A DNA stretch of 64,000 bases from Halopiger goleimassiliensis (GTDB lineage: Archaea > Halobacteriota > Halobacteria > Halobacteriales > Natrialbaceae): the NCBI RefSeq assembly GCF_000455345.1, contig NZ_HG315691.1, positions 754,217 to 818,216 on the forward strand. The letters run 5' to 3'. The first letter of the stretch is position 1. Every line of letters starts with the position of its first letter. The notes under the pieces are model-generated. The model was not told where the DNA came from and ran no database searches. It saw only the letters and a program-made list of their open reading frames with translations. This document shows, in pieces, positions 16,723-24,620 of the stretch. Both the position numbers and the translations under genes were made by a program.

Positions 16723-16934
16723 CGCCCGATCGATCGGCTTCTCGATTCAGCCCGGTTCCCTAAGGCTCTCGGGGTCGTATCCCCGTACGATACGTGTAAA
16801 GCCAACACACAACACACTGAACCGTGACGCGACCGTCGTCACATCCACCACGACCACGGTCCGCGATCCTCGAGCACGCCCTCGCGATCCACGACGCAGA
16901 CACGCGATTCACCATCGACGACCCACGATCACCA

Positions 16935-17549
16935 ATGTCAGACGACAGCATTCCCGTCACGCCAGAACTGCCGGACAGCCCCGTCCACACGACCGGAACC
17001 GACCACATCACCGTCTGGGGAAGCAACGCGGAGGACACCATCGCGTTCTATCGCGACCTCCTCGGCATGCCGCTGGTTCTCCGCCAGCCCAATCTGGACG
17101 ACCCCTCCCAGACCCACCTCTTTTTCGACACCGGGGATGGTCGCATCCTCACGTTCTTCGTGGGCGACCGCCCCTCCGCCCGCGGCCAGCGCGCCGGCGT
17201 CGGTGCCGTCCACCACCTCTGTTTCAGCGTCGACCCCGACGAGTACGAGGACACCATGCGCGCCCTCGAGGACGCCGGCAAGGGCTACAACGTCTTCGAC
17301 CGAGGCATCTTCCACTCGATCTACACCCGGGACAACAACGGCCTCGTGATCGAACTCTCGACGGACAAGTACGAGATCCCCGACGACCGCCGCGGCGAGG
17401 TGCTCGCGAAGGCCCAGGAACTCCGCGAGGAAGACGGTGCCGACTACGCCAAGGACGAACACCTGCGGGGCGCGATCGAGGCGCTTGGCCTCGAGGTGGT
17501 CGAACACGACCTTCCCGACGCCGACGCCGGCGTCGGTGGTCTCGAATGA
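16935..17549 (+). CDS. VOC-superfamily dioxygenase/glyoxalase-like protein (MhqO-like)
   Basis: A 204-aa vicinal-oxygen-chelate protein. The first beta-alpha-beta-beta-beta module starts TGTDHITVWGSNAEDTIAFY, with the metal-ligand candidate His in TDHI. A second His follows in GAVHHLCFSVD, and a Glu ligand in GLVIELSTDKYE. The pattern fits ring-cleaving dioxygenases of the MhqO/MhqE type. It overlaps the next gene by 4 nt (ATGA). In Bacillus, mhqE-mhqD and related operons pair such a dioxygenase with a carboxylesterase for quinone or electrophile defence. Applying that here is inference. Confidence 0.8.
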   Translation: MSDDSIPVTPELPDSPVHTTGTDHITVWGSNAEDTIAFYRDLLGMPLVLRQPNLDDPSQTHLFFDTGDGRILTFFVGDRPSARGQRAGVGAVHHLCFSVDPDEYEDTMRALEDAGKGYNVFDRGIFHSIYTRDNNGLVIELSTDKYEIPDDRRGEVLAKAQELREEDGADYAKDEHLRGAIEALGLEVVEHDLPDADAGVGGLE

Positions 17550-18238
17550 GCGACGGCTCGCCGGACGCGTCGGCCGTCGCCGACTACGACGCCGACGGTC
17601 CCCACCAGGACCAGCCCCTCGTGACGGCCGGGACCGACCTCGGCGACGCCGAGGCCGCCGTCGTGTTCACCCACGGCCGCGGCGCGACGGCCCGTAGCAT
17701 CATTCAGATGGGCCGGGAGGTCCATCGCGAGGGCGTCGCCCTGCTCGCCCCGCAGGCCCGGCGCAACACCTGGTACCCGAACTCGTTTCTCGCCCCCGTC
17801 GCGGAGAACGAACCCGGGCGCACGTCCGGTCTGCGGGCCGTCGCCGACGCCATCGGCGAGGCGACCGCCGCCGGCATCCCGGCAGAGCGCGTCCTCCTCG
17901 TCGGCTTCTCCCAGGGGGGCTGTCTCGCCAGCGAGTTCGTCGCCCGTAATCCGCGACGCTACGGCGGGTTGGCCGCCCTGAGCGGCGGCCTCATCGGCGA
18001 GTCGGTCGACCCCGAGGACTACCTCGCAGGCGACGGCGACCTCGAGGAGACCCCCGTCTTCCTCGGCTGCAGCGACGTCGACCCCCACATCCCCGAGGAG
18101 CGCGTCCACGAGACCGCCGACGTGCTCGCGGCGCTCGGTGGCGACGTCACCACCCGCATCTACGAGGGGATGGGCCACGGCGTCAACGAGGACGAACTCG
18201 AGTTCGTCTCCGGGATGGTCGAAAATCTGCTCGAGTAG
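17546..18238 (+). CDS. phospholipase/carboxylesterase-family hydrolase (MhqD-like)
   Basis: A 230-aa alpha/beta hydrolase. It has an oxyanion HGRGA motif (residues about 39-43), the nucleophile elbow GFSQGG (Ser about 120), an acid in CSDVDPHIPEERV and a C-terminal His in GMGHGVNEDE. It belongs to the short carboxylesterase family (Pfam Abhydrolase_2). Its translation is coupled to the VOC dioxygenase. The pair probably handles a common aromatic or quinone-adduct substrate, but the substrate is unproven. Confidence 0.8.
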   Translation: MSDGSPDASAVADYDADGPHQDQPLVTAGTDLGDAEAAVVFTHGRGATARSIIQMGREVHREGVALLAPQARRNTWYPNSFLAPVAENEPGRTSGLRAVADAIGEATAAGIPAERVLLVGFSQGGCLASEFVARNPRRYGGLAALSGGLIGESVDPEDYLAGDGDLEETPVFLGCSDVDPHIPEERVHETADVLAALGGDVTTRIYEGMGHGVNEDELEFVSGMVENLLE

Positions 18239-18458
18239 CGTCACTCGGCGGCTCTCCGTTCGATTCCGGGTGTGTATTGATGGTACCGTGATGGCAGCGG
18301 AACGGTTGTCGGCGACTGGATCGAGCACACGTTGAAAGCCCCCGGCCGTCTCGAGTCGGGGGACTCGTTGCGCGCTTCGCTCACTGCGTTCGCTGTAGTG
18401 CTACCGTCGTCCGCCTTCCTCGAGACGGCCGGCCCCTTTCAGTCCCACCCGGAGCCTC

Positions 18459-18640
18459 TCCCTCCCCAGCCGGCTCGTTCGCTTCGCTCACTCGCCCCTC
18501 GCGTGTCGACGAACCGTCCTTCGCATCTGCTCACGGCTCACTCCGTTCGCCGTTCGCGTTCCGAGGTGCTCCCGTTGGTCGCACCTCGCTTTGCTCGGAC
18601 GGTTCGCCAGCGCGCCAGGTGGCCGGGAGCACGCCTCCGC
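18459..18640 (+). repeat. dispersed non-coding repeat, copy 1
   Basis: Shares several blocks with 37764-37935: CCCTCCCCA(A/G)CCG, CTCACGG(C/G)TCACTCCGTT, CCCTCGCG and CGCGCC(T)CCGC. Order and approximate spacing agree, although the sequences have diverged. No coding capacity is evident in either copy. Confidence 0.5.
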
Positions 18641-18661
18641 GCCTCCCGCGTGGAGGCGTGC
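18629..18661 (+). repeat. 10-bp stem hairpin
   Basis: GCACGCCTCC (18629-18638) is the exact reverse complement of GGAGGCGTGC (18652-18661), with a 13-nt loop. It is not followed by a T-run, so it is not a simple terminator. Confidence 0.6.
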
Positions 18662-18708
18662 GACCCGGGGAAGGGCAGGGTGCGGTCCCTGGTGGACTGA
18701 AAGGGCGA

Positions 18709-18792
18709 GCCGCTGTGGCGTTTCACGTGGTCGTCTCAGCGACCCCTATCCGCGCAAGCGCGGATATGTCGCTGAGCGACCGCCACAGCGGC
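18709..18792 (+). repeat. long nested inverted repeat
   Basis: Three perfect stems are nested: 18709-18720 with 18781-18792 (12 bp), 18735-18743 with 18768-18776 (9 bp), and 18747-18754 with 18759-18766 (8 bp, tetraloop CAAG). An RNA copy would form a rod-like hairpin of about 84 nt. It may be a structured RNA or a palindromic mobile element. Confidence 0.65.
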
Positions 18793-19030
18793 GAGGGCTT
18801 TCGAGGGATTCGACGTTCGAGTTCCCCGCTGCACTAGCGAAAATCACATCACCGACTCGATCGAAAAGTCCTCAATTCACACCCGAAATTTATCGCGGTA
18901 ATCCGACGAGGCACCCGAACCCGATCGCTTCGAGAACGCTGACGGTACGGCGGAGTCGACGGATCAGATCGGATCACTGTTCGGACGCGCCGGACGACCG
19001 CTTTTGGCGCTCGATCGCGTAGGTCGGCTC

Positions 19031-19528
19031 ATGAACTCGAGCGACGACTCGCGCCGCTCGTTCCTGGCGGGGGTCGCCGGCCTCGCCGCCGTACCGGTTG
19101 CGGGCTGCCTGGGCGGGGACGACGACGATCCGTCCGTCGAGGAGCCGGTGGTCGACGTCGCGGAGGCACTCGAGGGCGAGACCGATCCCGACGCGTGGCG
19201 GGACGTCTCCGAGATCAGGTTCGAGGGGTGGGTCGGTGGCTGGGTGGGCGTCGAGCCGCCGGCGATCGATCGGGTGGAGAACCCGACCTTGGTCCTGTTC
19301 GACGGCCGGGAGTACGAACTCACCTGGGAGAACATGGACGGGATCCACCACAACGTCGCGTTCTGGGACGCGGATCGGGAGGTCGTCGACGGCTACGCGA
19401 CCGAGGGCAACGAGGAGGAGGGTCGGACCGAGACGCTGGCGTTCGAGGCGACGCCCGAGATGGCGACCTACCGCTGTGAGTACCAGCCGGCGGGACAGGT
19501 CGGCGACGTCGAGGTCCGGCGGGAGTAG
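19031..19528 (+). CDS. cupredoxin-like (halocyanin-type) lipoprotein with altered copper ligands
   Basis: A 165-aa protein. The Tat-type signal (SRRSFLAGVAGLAAV) ends in the lipobox AGC, with Cys26 as lipid site, so it should be anchored outside the membrane. An acidic linker precedes a plastocyanin-like domain. GIHHNVAFWD supplies the first His ligand and YRCEY the Cys ligand. After the Cys, the usual His and Met of type-1 copper sites are replaced by Gln (CEYQPAGQ). Copper binding is therefore uncertain; it may be a modified electron carrier. The start at 19031 gives a proper signal peptide. It is monocistronic. Confidence 0.75.
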   Translation: MNSSDDSRRSFLAGVAGLAAVPVAGCLGGDDDDPSVEEPVVDVAEALEGETDPDAWRDVSEIRFEGWVGGWVGVEPPAIDRVENPTLVLFDGREYELTWENMDGIHHNVAFWDADREVVDGYATEGNEEEGRTETLAFEATPEMATYRCEYQPAGQVGDVEVRRE

Positions 19529-19551
19529 GGCCGATTCGCGACCGCGAGCCC

Positions 19552-19968
19552 CTATCGGACGACCGTCACCGGGACGGGCGCGCGACGAACGATCTTCTCC
19601 GCGACGCTGCCCAGCAGCACGCGCGAGACGCCCGTCCGGCCGTGGTTGCCGACGACGATGTGGTCGACGTCGTGCTCGCCGGCGAACTCGACGACCTCGT
19701 GGGCGGGGTCGCCGACCCTGACCTCGGTCCGGAACGCGGCCTCGCTCGAGCCCGCGAGGTCGGTGACTTCCTCGAGCAGTTCCTCGTCGGCTTCCTCCGT
19801 GCGCTCGCCCAGCGCCTCGCGGGCGAGTTCGACGCCCGCACCGGTGTAGCCCTCGGCCAGCTCGAGGACGCGCAGCAGGACGATCTCCTCGTCGGGATAC
19901 TCCTCGAAGGCGTAGGTCGCGGCGTCCTGTGCTGGCGCGGAACCGTCGTAGGCGACGAGTACGCTCAT
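19552..19968 (-). CDS. universal stress protein UspA family
   Basis: A 138-aa single-domain Usp. It begins SVLVAYDGSAPAQDA. The nucleotide-binding loop VGNHGRTGVSRVLLGSVAEKIVRRAPVPVTVV near the C terminus fits the ATP-binding G-2x-G-9x-G(S/T) motif. The start is the ATG at 19966-19968; longer frames upstream are not Usp-like. It is convergent with the cupredoxin gene. A stress-related cytoplasmic role is known for the family; the trigger here is unknown. Confidence 0.85.
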   Translation of the reverse strand: MSVLVAYDGSAPAQDAATYAFEEYPDEEIVLLRVLELAEGYTGAGVELAREALGERTEEADEELLEEVTDLAGSSEAAFRTEVRVGDPAHEVVEFAGEHDVDHIVVGNHGRTGVSRVLLGSVAEKIVRRAPVPVTVVR

Positions 19969-20053
19969 ACTGGCCGGTAGGCGTCCCGCGCACATAACTA
20001 TCCGCGATCGCGGAAACGAATCCGGTCCATTATACGGGTTCGCTCGGTAGCCC

Positions 20054-21205
20054 GTGATCGTGAGCGACTGGAACCAGTACAAGGGCGACGCCGCCCACTC
20101 GGGGATCGCGCCCGACCGGGAGGGGCCGCGGCTGATCGAGGAGGCCTGGACGGCCGACCTCGTCGGCCCGGTCGGAACGCCCGTCTGCGACCACGACACC
20201 GTCTACGTCGGCACGACGCGGGGCAACTGCTACGCGCTCGAGGCCGAGACGGGCCGGCGACGATGGACGGTCGAGACCACGCAGGCGACCGACACCGCGC
20301 CGGTCGTCACTCGCGAGTTCCTCTACTTCGGTACCGAGGACGGGCGGATTCACGCAGTCGATCCCGCGACCGGTGACCCGCGGTGGGAGCGGACCCTGCC
20401 CGGCGAACTCGGGGGCGCGCCGACGCTCGCGGATGGACGGCTCTACGCCCCCCACGAACGCGGCGTGACGGCGCTCGAACCGGAGACGGGTGATCCGCTG
20501 TGGACGGCCGAGACCGAGGCCGCGGCCCTCGAGCCGCCGGCCGTCGGTGACGACCGGTCCTGGAGCGGCCCGCGCGTCTTCGTCGGGACGGCCGACGAGA
20601 CTGTCCACGCGTTCGAGGCCGCCGACGGCGAGGAAGTCTGGAGCGTCCCGCTGGGCGACGACCTCGCTGGCGCGCCGACGGCCGTCGACGGCCGGGTCTA
20701 CGTCGCGGACGGGAGCGGCACGATGGTCGCGCTCGACGGCGACTCCGGGCAGTCGTGGTTCTCCTACGACGGGACGAGCCGGTTTACCTCCTCGGTGACG
20801 GTCCTGCCGGGCGAGGACCTGGCCGTCGACGAGATTCCGACGGCCGACGGTGACGCCGAGGGCGGGACGACGTTCGTCGGCGCGGCTGACGGCTACGTCC
20901 ACGTCACCGACACGACGTTCGGCCGGCGGAAGGTCCGCGGTTGGCTGTTCTCGAAGAAAGGGCTCGCACTCGATGGCGAGGTCCACGCCACGCCGGTCGT
21001 CGTCGGCGGCGTCGTCTGCGTCGCGGACACGACCGGGTCGATCTACGGCATCGACGCCGACCGCTACGATCACTGGTGGCACTTCGCCGCCGACGGCCCC
21101 GTCACGAGCACCCCCGCGGTCGGCGACGCGAGACTGTTCGTCGGCAGTGAGGACGAACGACTCTACTGTCTCGAGTGGACGCCGGGCGACCAGCCGGGTG
21201 CGTAG
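20054..21205 (+). CDS. PQQ-type beta-propeller repeat protein
   Basis: A 383-aa protein built of seven to eight repeats with the pattern DG-x-V/L-Y-V-A/G...ALD-x-x-TG-x-x-W (for example YFGTEDGRIHAVDPATGDPRW and YVGTTRGNCYALEAETGRRRW). These are hallmarks of PQQ/Pyrrolo-quinoline-like (BamB-type) propellers. No signal peptide is visible, so a cytoplasmic location is likely. No PQQ-dehydrogenase active-site residues stand out, suggesting a scaffold or binding propeller. The start is GTG at 20054 or 20060. Confidence 0.75.
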   Translation: MIVSDWNQYKGDAAHSGIAPDREGPRLIEEAWTADLVGPVGTPVCDHDTVYVGTTRGNCYALEAETGRRRWTVETTQATDTAPVVTREFLYFGTEDGRIHAVDPATGDPRWERTLPGELGGAPTLADGRLYAPHERGVTALEPETGDPLWTAETEAAALEPPAVGDDRSWSGPRVFVGTADETVHAFEAADGEEVWSVPLGDDLAGAPTAVDGRVYVADGSGTMVALDGDSGQSWFSYDGTSRFTSSVTVLPGEDLAVDEIPTADGDAEGGTTFVGAADGYVHVTDTTFGRRKVRGWLFSKKGLALDGEVHATPVVVGGVVCVADTTGSIYGIDADRYDHWWHFAADGPVTSTPAVGDARLFVGSEDERLYCLEWTPGDQPGA

Positions 21206-21234
21206 CGACGGTTCGTCGCTCGCGCCCCGGTCGT

Positions 21235-21568
21235 TCAGATGACGTCGTCCGGATCGTGGCTCTCTGCCATCCGCCGGGCTTCGCGTACTGTTCGCGCTCG
21301 CGTTCGTCGTCGACCATCCCCAGGTTGTGCGGTTCGACCTCGAGCGCGGCGGTCGGCTCGCGAACGTCGCCGTATGAGGTCAGCGCCCGTTCTTTCCGGA
21401 CGTATCGGCGGCCGTCCGCGTCGCGTACGTGAGGATGATCAGGTTCTGCTCACCGTGAGAGCGGCGCTCTCACGACCCCTCGCTCGTTTCACTCCCGAGG
21501 ACGCCGTCGGAGTAGGTCCGCTCGACCAGCCAGACCCGGACGACGTCGTCGCTGTCGGTCACGTCCAT
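21235..21568 (-). pseudogene. disrupted small haloarchaeal gene
   Basis: Three minus-strand fragments fall in order: MDVTDSDDVVRVWLVERTYSDG; then NLIILTYA followed in a second frame by RDADGRRYVRKERALTSYGDV...LEVEPHNLGMVDDERERE; then a third frame VREARRMAESHDPDDVI ending at 21235. Together they read as one conserved-looking acidic protein of about 95 aa. It is interrupted by an insert (about 21450-21500) carrying a perfect 9-bp palindrome and a TGA stop, and by two frame changes. The family name is not recognised. Confidence 0.6.
21455..21473. repeat. palindrome inside the pseudogene
   Basis: GTGAGAGCG and CGCTCTCAC flank a single G, a perfect 9-bp-arm palindrome. It is followed by CCCTCGCTCGTTTCAC, a wording similar to sequence beside palindromes in leuS and pheT. 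It lies within the segment that breaks the reading frame. Confidence 0.55.
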
Positions 21569-21781
21569 CGGTATTCTACGCACGCTGAAATGGGTTCGGT
21601 CAGGGTGTCGTCGCGACGGACCTCCCCCGACCACCGCGACGGATCGCCAGTAGCGACGTTCTCGCTCTCGAATCGCTCTCGAGATCCGAGGGGTCGTTCT
21701 CGAGCCCCGTGCCGGCCGGCACTTTCACTTTCACTTCCCTGTTAACGAGGGTTTATGAGGGGTCCGGCGCAACGATGGAGT

Positions 21782-22813
21782 ATGCCAGAAGCAGATCTCG
21801 AGGAACTCCCCGGCGTCGGACCGGCAACCGCAGACAAACTCAAGGACGCAGGCTTCGACTCCTTCCAGAGTCTCGCCGTCGCCTCCCCGTCGGAGCTGTC
21901 GAACACGGCCGACGTCGGCGAGTCCACGGCCGCTGACATCGTCAACGCCGCCCGCGACGCCGCCGACGTCGGCGGCTTCGAGACCGGCTCGACGGTGCTG
22001 GAGCGTCGCAACAAGATCGGCAAGCTCTCGTGGCACATCGACGAGGTCGACGACCTGCTCGGCGGCGGGATCGAGACCCAGTCGATCACCGAAGTGTACG
22101 GCGAGTTCGGCTCCGGCAAGTCGCAGGTCACCCACCAGATGGCCGTCAACGTCCAGCTTCCCCAGGAGGTCGGCGGCCTCCACGGCAGCGCCATCTTCGT
22201 GGACAGCGAGGACACGTTCCGCCCCGAGCGGATCGACGACATGGTCCGCGGGCTCCCCGACGAGGCCATCGAGGCCGCGCTCGAGGACCGCGAGATCGAG
22301 GGCTCGCCCGGCGACGAGGACGCGATGGAGGAACTCGTCGACGACATCCTCGAGAAGATCCACGTCGCGAAGGCGTTCAACTCCAACCACCAGATGCTGC
22401 TCGCCGAGAAGGCCAAGGACCTCGCGAGCGAACACGAAGACTCCGAGTATCCCGTCCGTCTGCTCGCGGTCGACTCCCTGACCGCCCACTTCCGTGCCGA
22501 GTACGTCGGTCGTGGCGAACTCGCGGACCGCCAGCAGAAGCTCAACAAACACCTCCACGACCTCGACAAGGTCGGCAACCTCTACAACGCTGCCGTCATC
22601 GTCACCAACCAGGTCGCCTCGAACCCCGACTCGTTCTTCGGCGACCCGACCCAGCCCATCGGTGGGAACATCCTCGGCCACAAGTCGACGTTCCGCATCT
22701 ACCTGCGCAAGTCCAAGGGCGACAAGCGGATCGTCCGCCTGGTCGACGCGCCGAACCTCGCCGACGGGGAGGCCGTCATGCGCGTCGAGGACGCGGGGCT
22801 GAAGCCCGAGTAG
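21782..22813 (+). CDS. radA: DNA repair and recombination protein RadA
   Basis: A 343-aa archaeal RecA/Rad51 recombinase, which forms filaments on single-stranded DNA and drives strand exchange. An N-terminal helix-hairpin-helix domain ([17 protein letters not shown], residues about 8-24) precedes the ATPase core. Walker A is GEFGSGKS (107-114) and Walker B is [17 protein letters not shown]. The strand after loop L1 includes [14 protein letters not shown], and the C terminus is [11 protein letters not shown]. No intein is present. The start MPEADLEE fits orthologues. Confidence 0.97.
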   Translation: MPEADLEELPGVGPATADKLKDAGFDSFQSLAVASPSELSNTADVGESTAADIVNAARDAADVGGFETGSTVLERRNKIGKLSWHIDEVDDLLGGGIETQSITEVYGEFGSGKSQVTHQMAVNVQLPQEVGGLHGSAIFVDSEDTFRPERIDDMVRGLPDEAIEAALEDREIEGSPGDEDAMEELVDDILEKIHVAKAFNSNHQMLLAEKAKDLASEHEDSEYPVRLLAVDSLTAHFRAEYVGRGELADRQQKLNKHLHDLDKVGNLYNAAVIVTNQVASNPDSFFGDPTQPIGGNILGHKSTFRIYLRKSKGDKRIVRLVDAPNLADGEAVMRVEDAGLKPE

Positions 22814-23128
22814 ATCGTAATCACCCTACTGCGTTCGACCGACGGGCTACGTGTATTCGGTTCGTACGTTCGCTTGAGGCGTTTCCGACGGACCACTTCA
22901 CTGATCCCGCCGTTCGAATCCATCCGGAATCGATTGCGTTCGACCCTTCTTCGATCCGAACTACTCGTTCTCGCCGCAAGACGGCCTGTTACCCGACCAC
23001 TCGAGTGCCCCGACAACTATCCGCGACCGTTCGACTGCGTCGAACTCGCGTGCTGATCCACTACACCCGCTGGCCGATGAGGGCTGCTCCGGGCTGAAAC
23101 TCGTTATTGCACCTCGATCAATATGAAC

Positions 23129-23144
23129 TTTAGGTTAGCCTAAA
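23129..23144. promoter_or_regulatory. DtxR/Idr-type iron box 1
   Basis: TTTAGGTTAGCCTAAA is a near-perfect palindrome matching the TTAGGTTAGCCTAA core recognised by DtxR-family metalloregulators (Idr/SirR in haloarchaea). It lies 36 bp upstream of a second box, ahead of siderophore genes. Repression under iron sufficiency is inferred. Confidence 0.8.
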
Positions 23145-23164
23145 GATCGGTACGCTTTTCATTA

Positions 23165-23180
23165 TTTAGGTTGGCCTAAA
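23165..23180. promoter_or_regulatory. DtxR/Idr-type iron box 2
   Basis: TTTAGGTTGGCCTAAA is one base off box 1 and again palindromic. It overlaps the likely TATA region (CATTATTTAGG) and ends 4 nt before the ATG at 23185. A bound repressor would block the core promoter. Confidence 0.8.
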
Positions 23181-23184
23181 AATT

Positions 23185-23250
23185 ATGCTGCCCCGACAAT
23201 CGCCGCTCGATATTCCGGGCGGTAACGAACGCAGCGGTGGTGTAGTGTGA
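23185..23250 (+). CDS. possible 21-aa leader peptide
   Basis: An ATG directly after iron box 2 opens a 21-codon frame (MLPRQSPLDIPGGNERSGGVV). Its TGA overlaps the GTG start of dat as GTGA. In a leaderless transcript starting at about 23185 this ATG would be the first codon, and dat would be reached by translational coupling. Nothing in the peptide suggests a catalytic role. It may be fortuitous, or dat may start in its own right. Confidence 0.35.
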   Translation: MLPRQSPLDIPGGNERSGGVV

Positions 23251-24620
23251 CCGATACGACCCCGTCGACTGCACAGCTTTTGGCGCAACAGGCCCGTCGC
23301 GAGTCGAACGCGCGGACGTATCCCCGGTCGCTTCCACTCGCGATAGCACGGGCGGAGGGTGCAATTCTCGAGGACGTCGACGGAGACGAGTACATCGACT
23401 GTCTCGCAGGAGCCGGAACGCTCGCGCTCGGCCACAACCATCCCGCAGTCGTCGAACGAATCGAACGCCTGCTCGAGTGCGGACAGGCGCTCCACACGCT
23501 CGATCTGACGACGCCGATCAAGGAGCAATTCGTGGACCGGTTGCTCGAGAGCCTGCCCGACGAGTTCGCCGCGAACGCGACGGTGCAGTTCTGTAGTCCC
23601 GCGGGGACGGATGCCGTCGAAGCCGCGCTGAAACTCGTCAAGACGGCCACCGGAAATCGATCGCTGCTTACCTTCCAGGGTGCGTACCACGGGATGACCC
23701 AGGGAGCGCTCGAGTTGATGGGCGATACGGAGCCGAAAGCGCCGATCACGGGGAGTACCTCGGACGTCCATCACCTGCCCTATCCCTACGCCTATCGGTG
23801 TCCGTTCGGGCTCGGCGGCGAGGACTGCTGGCAGACGAGCGCCGAGTACGTCGAGCGAACGCTCTCGAATCCCGAGAGCGGGATAGTGGAGCCGGCCGGA
23901 ATGATCCTCGAGCCGATCCAGGGCGAAGGCGGTGTCGTACCGGCCCCGGACGAGTGGATTCGGGAGATGCGCCGGCTCACACGCGATCACGACGTCCCGT
24001 TGATCGTCGACGAGATCCAGACCGGTCTCGGCCGCACGGGGGAACTGTACGCCGTCGAACACGCCGACGTCGTTCCTGACGTACTGACGCTCTCGAAGGC
24101 CGTCGGCGGCGGCCTCCCGCTGTCGGTCGTCGTCTACGACGAGTCGCTCGACGTCTGGGACCCTGGTGCCCACGCGGGTACCTTCCGTGGCAACCAGCTC
24201 GGGATGGCCGCCGGTGTCGCCACCATCGAGTACGTCCTCGAGAACGATCTCGACGACCGCGCCGCCGAGATGGGCGAGCGGCTGCGCGGTCACCTCGAGG
24301 AGACCGCCGCGCAGTTCGAGGCCGTCGGAGACGTTCGGGGCCGGGGCCTCATGCTCGGGATGGAACTCGTCGATCCCGGCAGCGATTCCGACTCGCTCGG
24401 GCACCCGCCTGCGGACGGCGATCTCGCCGAAGCCGTCCAGTCGGCGGCGTTCGAGCGCGGGCTCGTCCTCGAGACGGGTGGCCGGCACGGCAGCGTCGTT
24501 CGGTTCCTTCCGCCGTTGACCATCTCGCGCTCACAAGTCGACGAGATCGGTGCTATCGTCGCCGAAAGCGTGCGTGCGGCCGTCGAGACCGATCACGATC
24601 GGACGGAGGCGATGGGATGA
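23247..24620 (+). CDS. dat: diaminobutyrate-2-oxoglutarate aminotransferase
   Basis: A 457-aa class-III PLP aminotransferase. It would convert aspartate semialdehyde plus an amino donor to L-2,4-diaminobutyrate, the first step to 1,3-diaminopropane. Motifs include SPAGTDAVEAALKL (residues about 117-130), YHGMTQGAL, the PLP aspartate in PLIVDEIQTGLGRTG (D255) and the Schiff-base lysine in TLSKAVGGGLP (K284). It starts at GTG, overlapping the leader frame. It overlaps ddc by 4 nt (ATGA). It is the first enzyme gene of the iron-box operon. The order dat-ddc-iucA-iucB-iucD-iucC matches, from memory, the Haloferax volcanii siderophore locus. Confidence 0.92.
   Translation: MTDTTPSTAQLLAQQARRESNARTYPRSLPLAIARAEGAILEDVDGDEYIDCLAGAGTLALGHNHPAVVERIERLLECGQALHTLDLTTPIKEQFVDRLLESLPDEFAANATVQFCSPAGTDAVEAALKLVKTATGNRSLLTFQGAYHGMTQGALELMGDTEPKAPITGSTSDVHHLPYPYAYRCPFGLGGEDCWQTSAEYVERTLSNPESGIVEPAGMILEPIQGEGGVVPAPDEWIREMRRLTRDHDVPLIVDEIQTGLGRTGELYAVEHADVVPDVLTLSKAVGGGLPLSVVVYDESLDVWDPGAHAGTFRGNQLGMAAGVATIEYVLENDLDDRAAEMGERLRGHLEETAAQFEAVGDVRGRGLMLGMELVDPGSDSDSLGHPPADGDLAEAVQSAAFERGLVLETGGRHGSVVRFLPPLTISRSQVDEIGAIVAESVRAAVETDHDRTEAMG

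Larger units (their letters stand above)
18239..19030. other. structured non-coding region
   Basis: Nearly 800 bp without a credible gene; the open frames are arginine- and serine-rich shadows. It contains C/T-biased blocks such as CGCTTCGCTCACTCG and a 10-bp hairpin at 18629-18661. A nested long hairpin follows at 18709-18792. The part at 18459-18640 resembles 37764-37935 in order and wording. It looks like a dispersed non-coding repeat rather than decayed protein code. Confidence 0.5.
21206..21781. other. intergenic with disrupted gene and radA promoter
   Basis: The left 330 bp hold a minus-strand pseudogene (21235-21568). The right part is the upstream region of radA, with a TATA-like GTTTATGAG about 30 nt before the start. 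Confidence 0.5.
22814..23184. other. intergenic, control region of the siderophore operon
   Basis: No credible gene is present. The last 60 bp hold two DtxR-type iron boxes (23129-23144 and 23165-23180) and AT-rich promoter sequence. The earlier part shows no feature beyond an arginine-rich shadow frame. Confidence 0.6.

Noticed and set aside
18332-18700. A 122-codon plus-strand frame in the non-coding region
   Set aside because: It is serine- and arginine-rich, shows no haloarchaeal acidic bias, and overlaps strong hairpins and a repeat also found at 37764-37935.
23129-23180. Iron boxes considered as insertion-sequence terminal repeats
   Set aside because: The sequence equals the known DtxR-type operator core and recurs before another gene at 55157-55172 with the same promoter geometry. 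No transposase is present.
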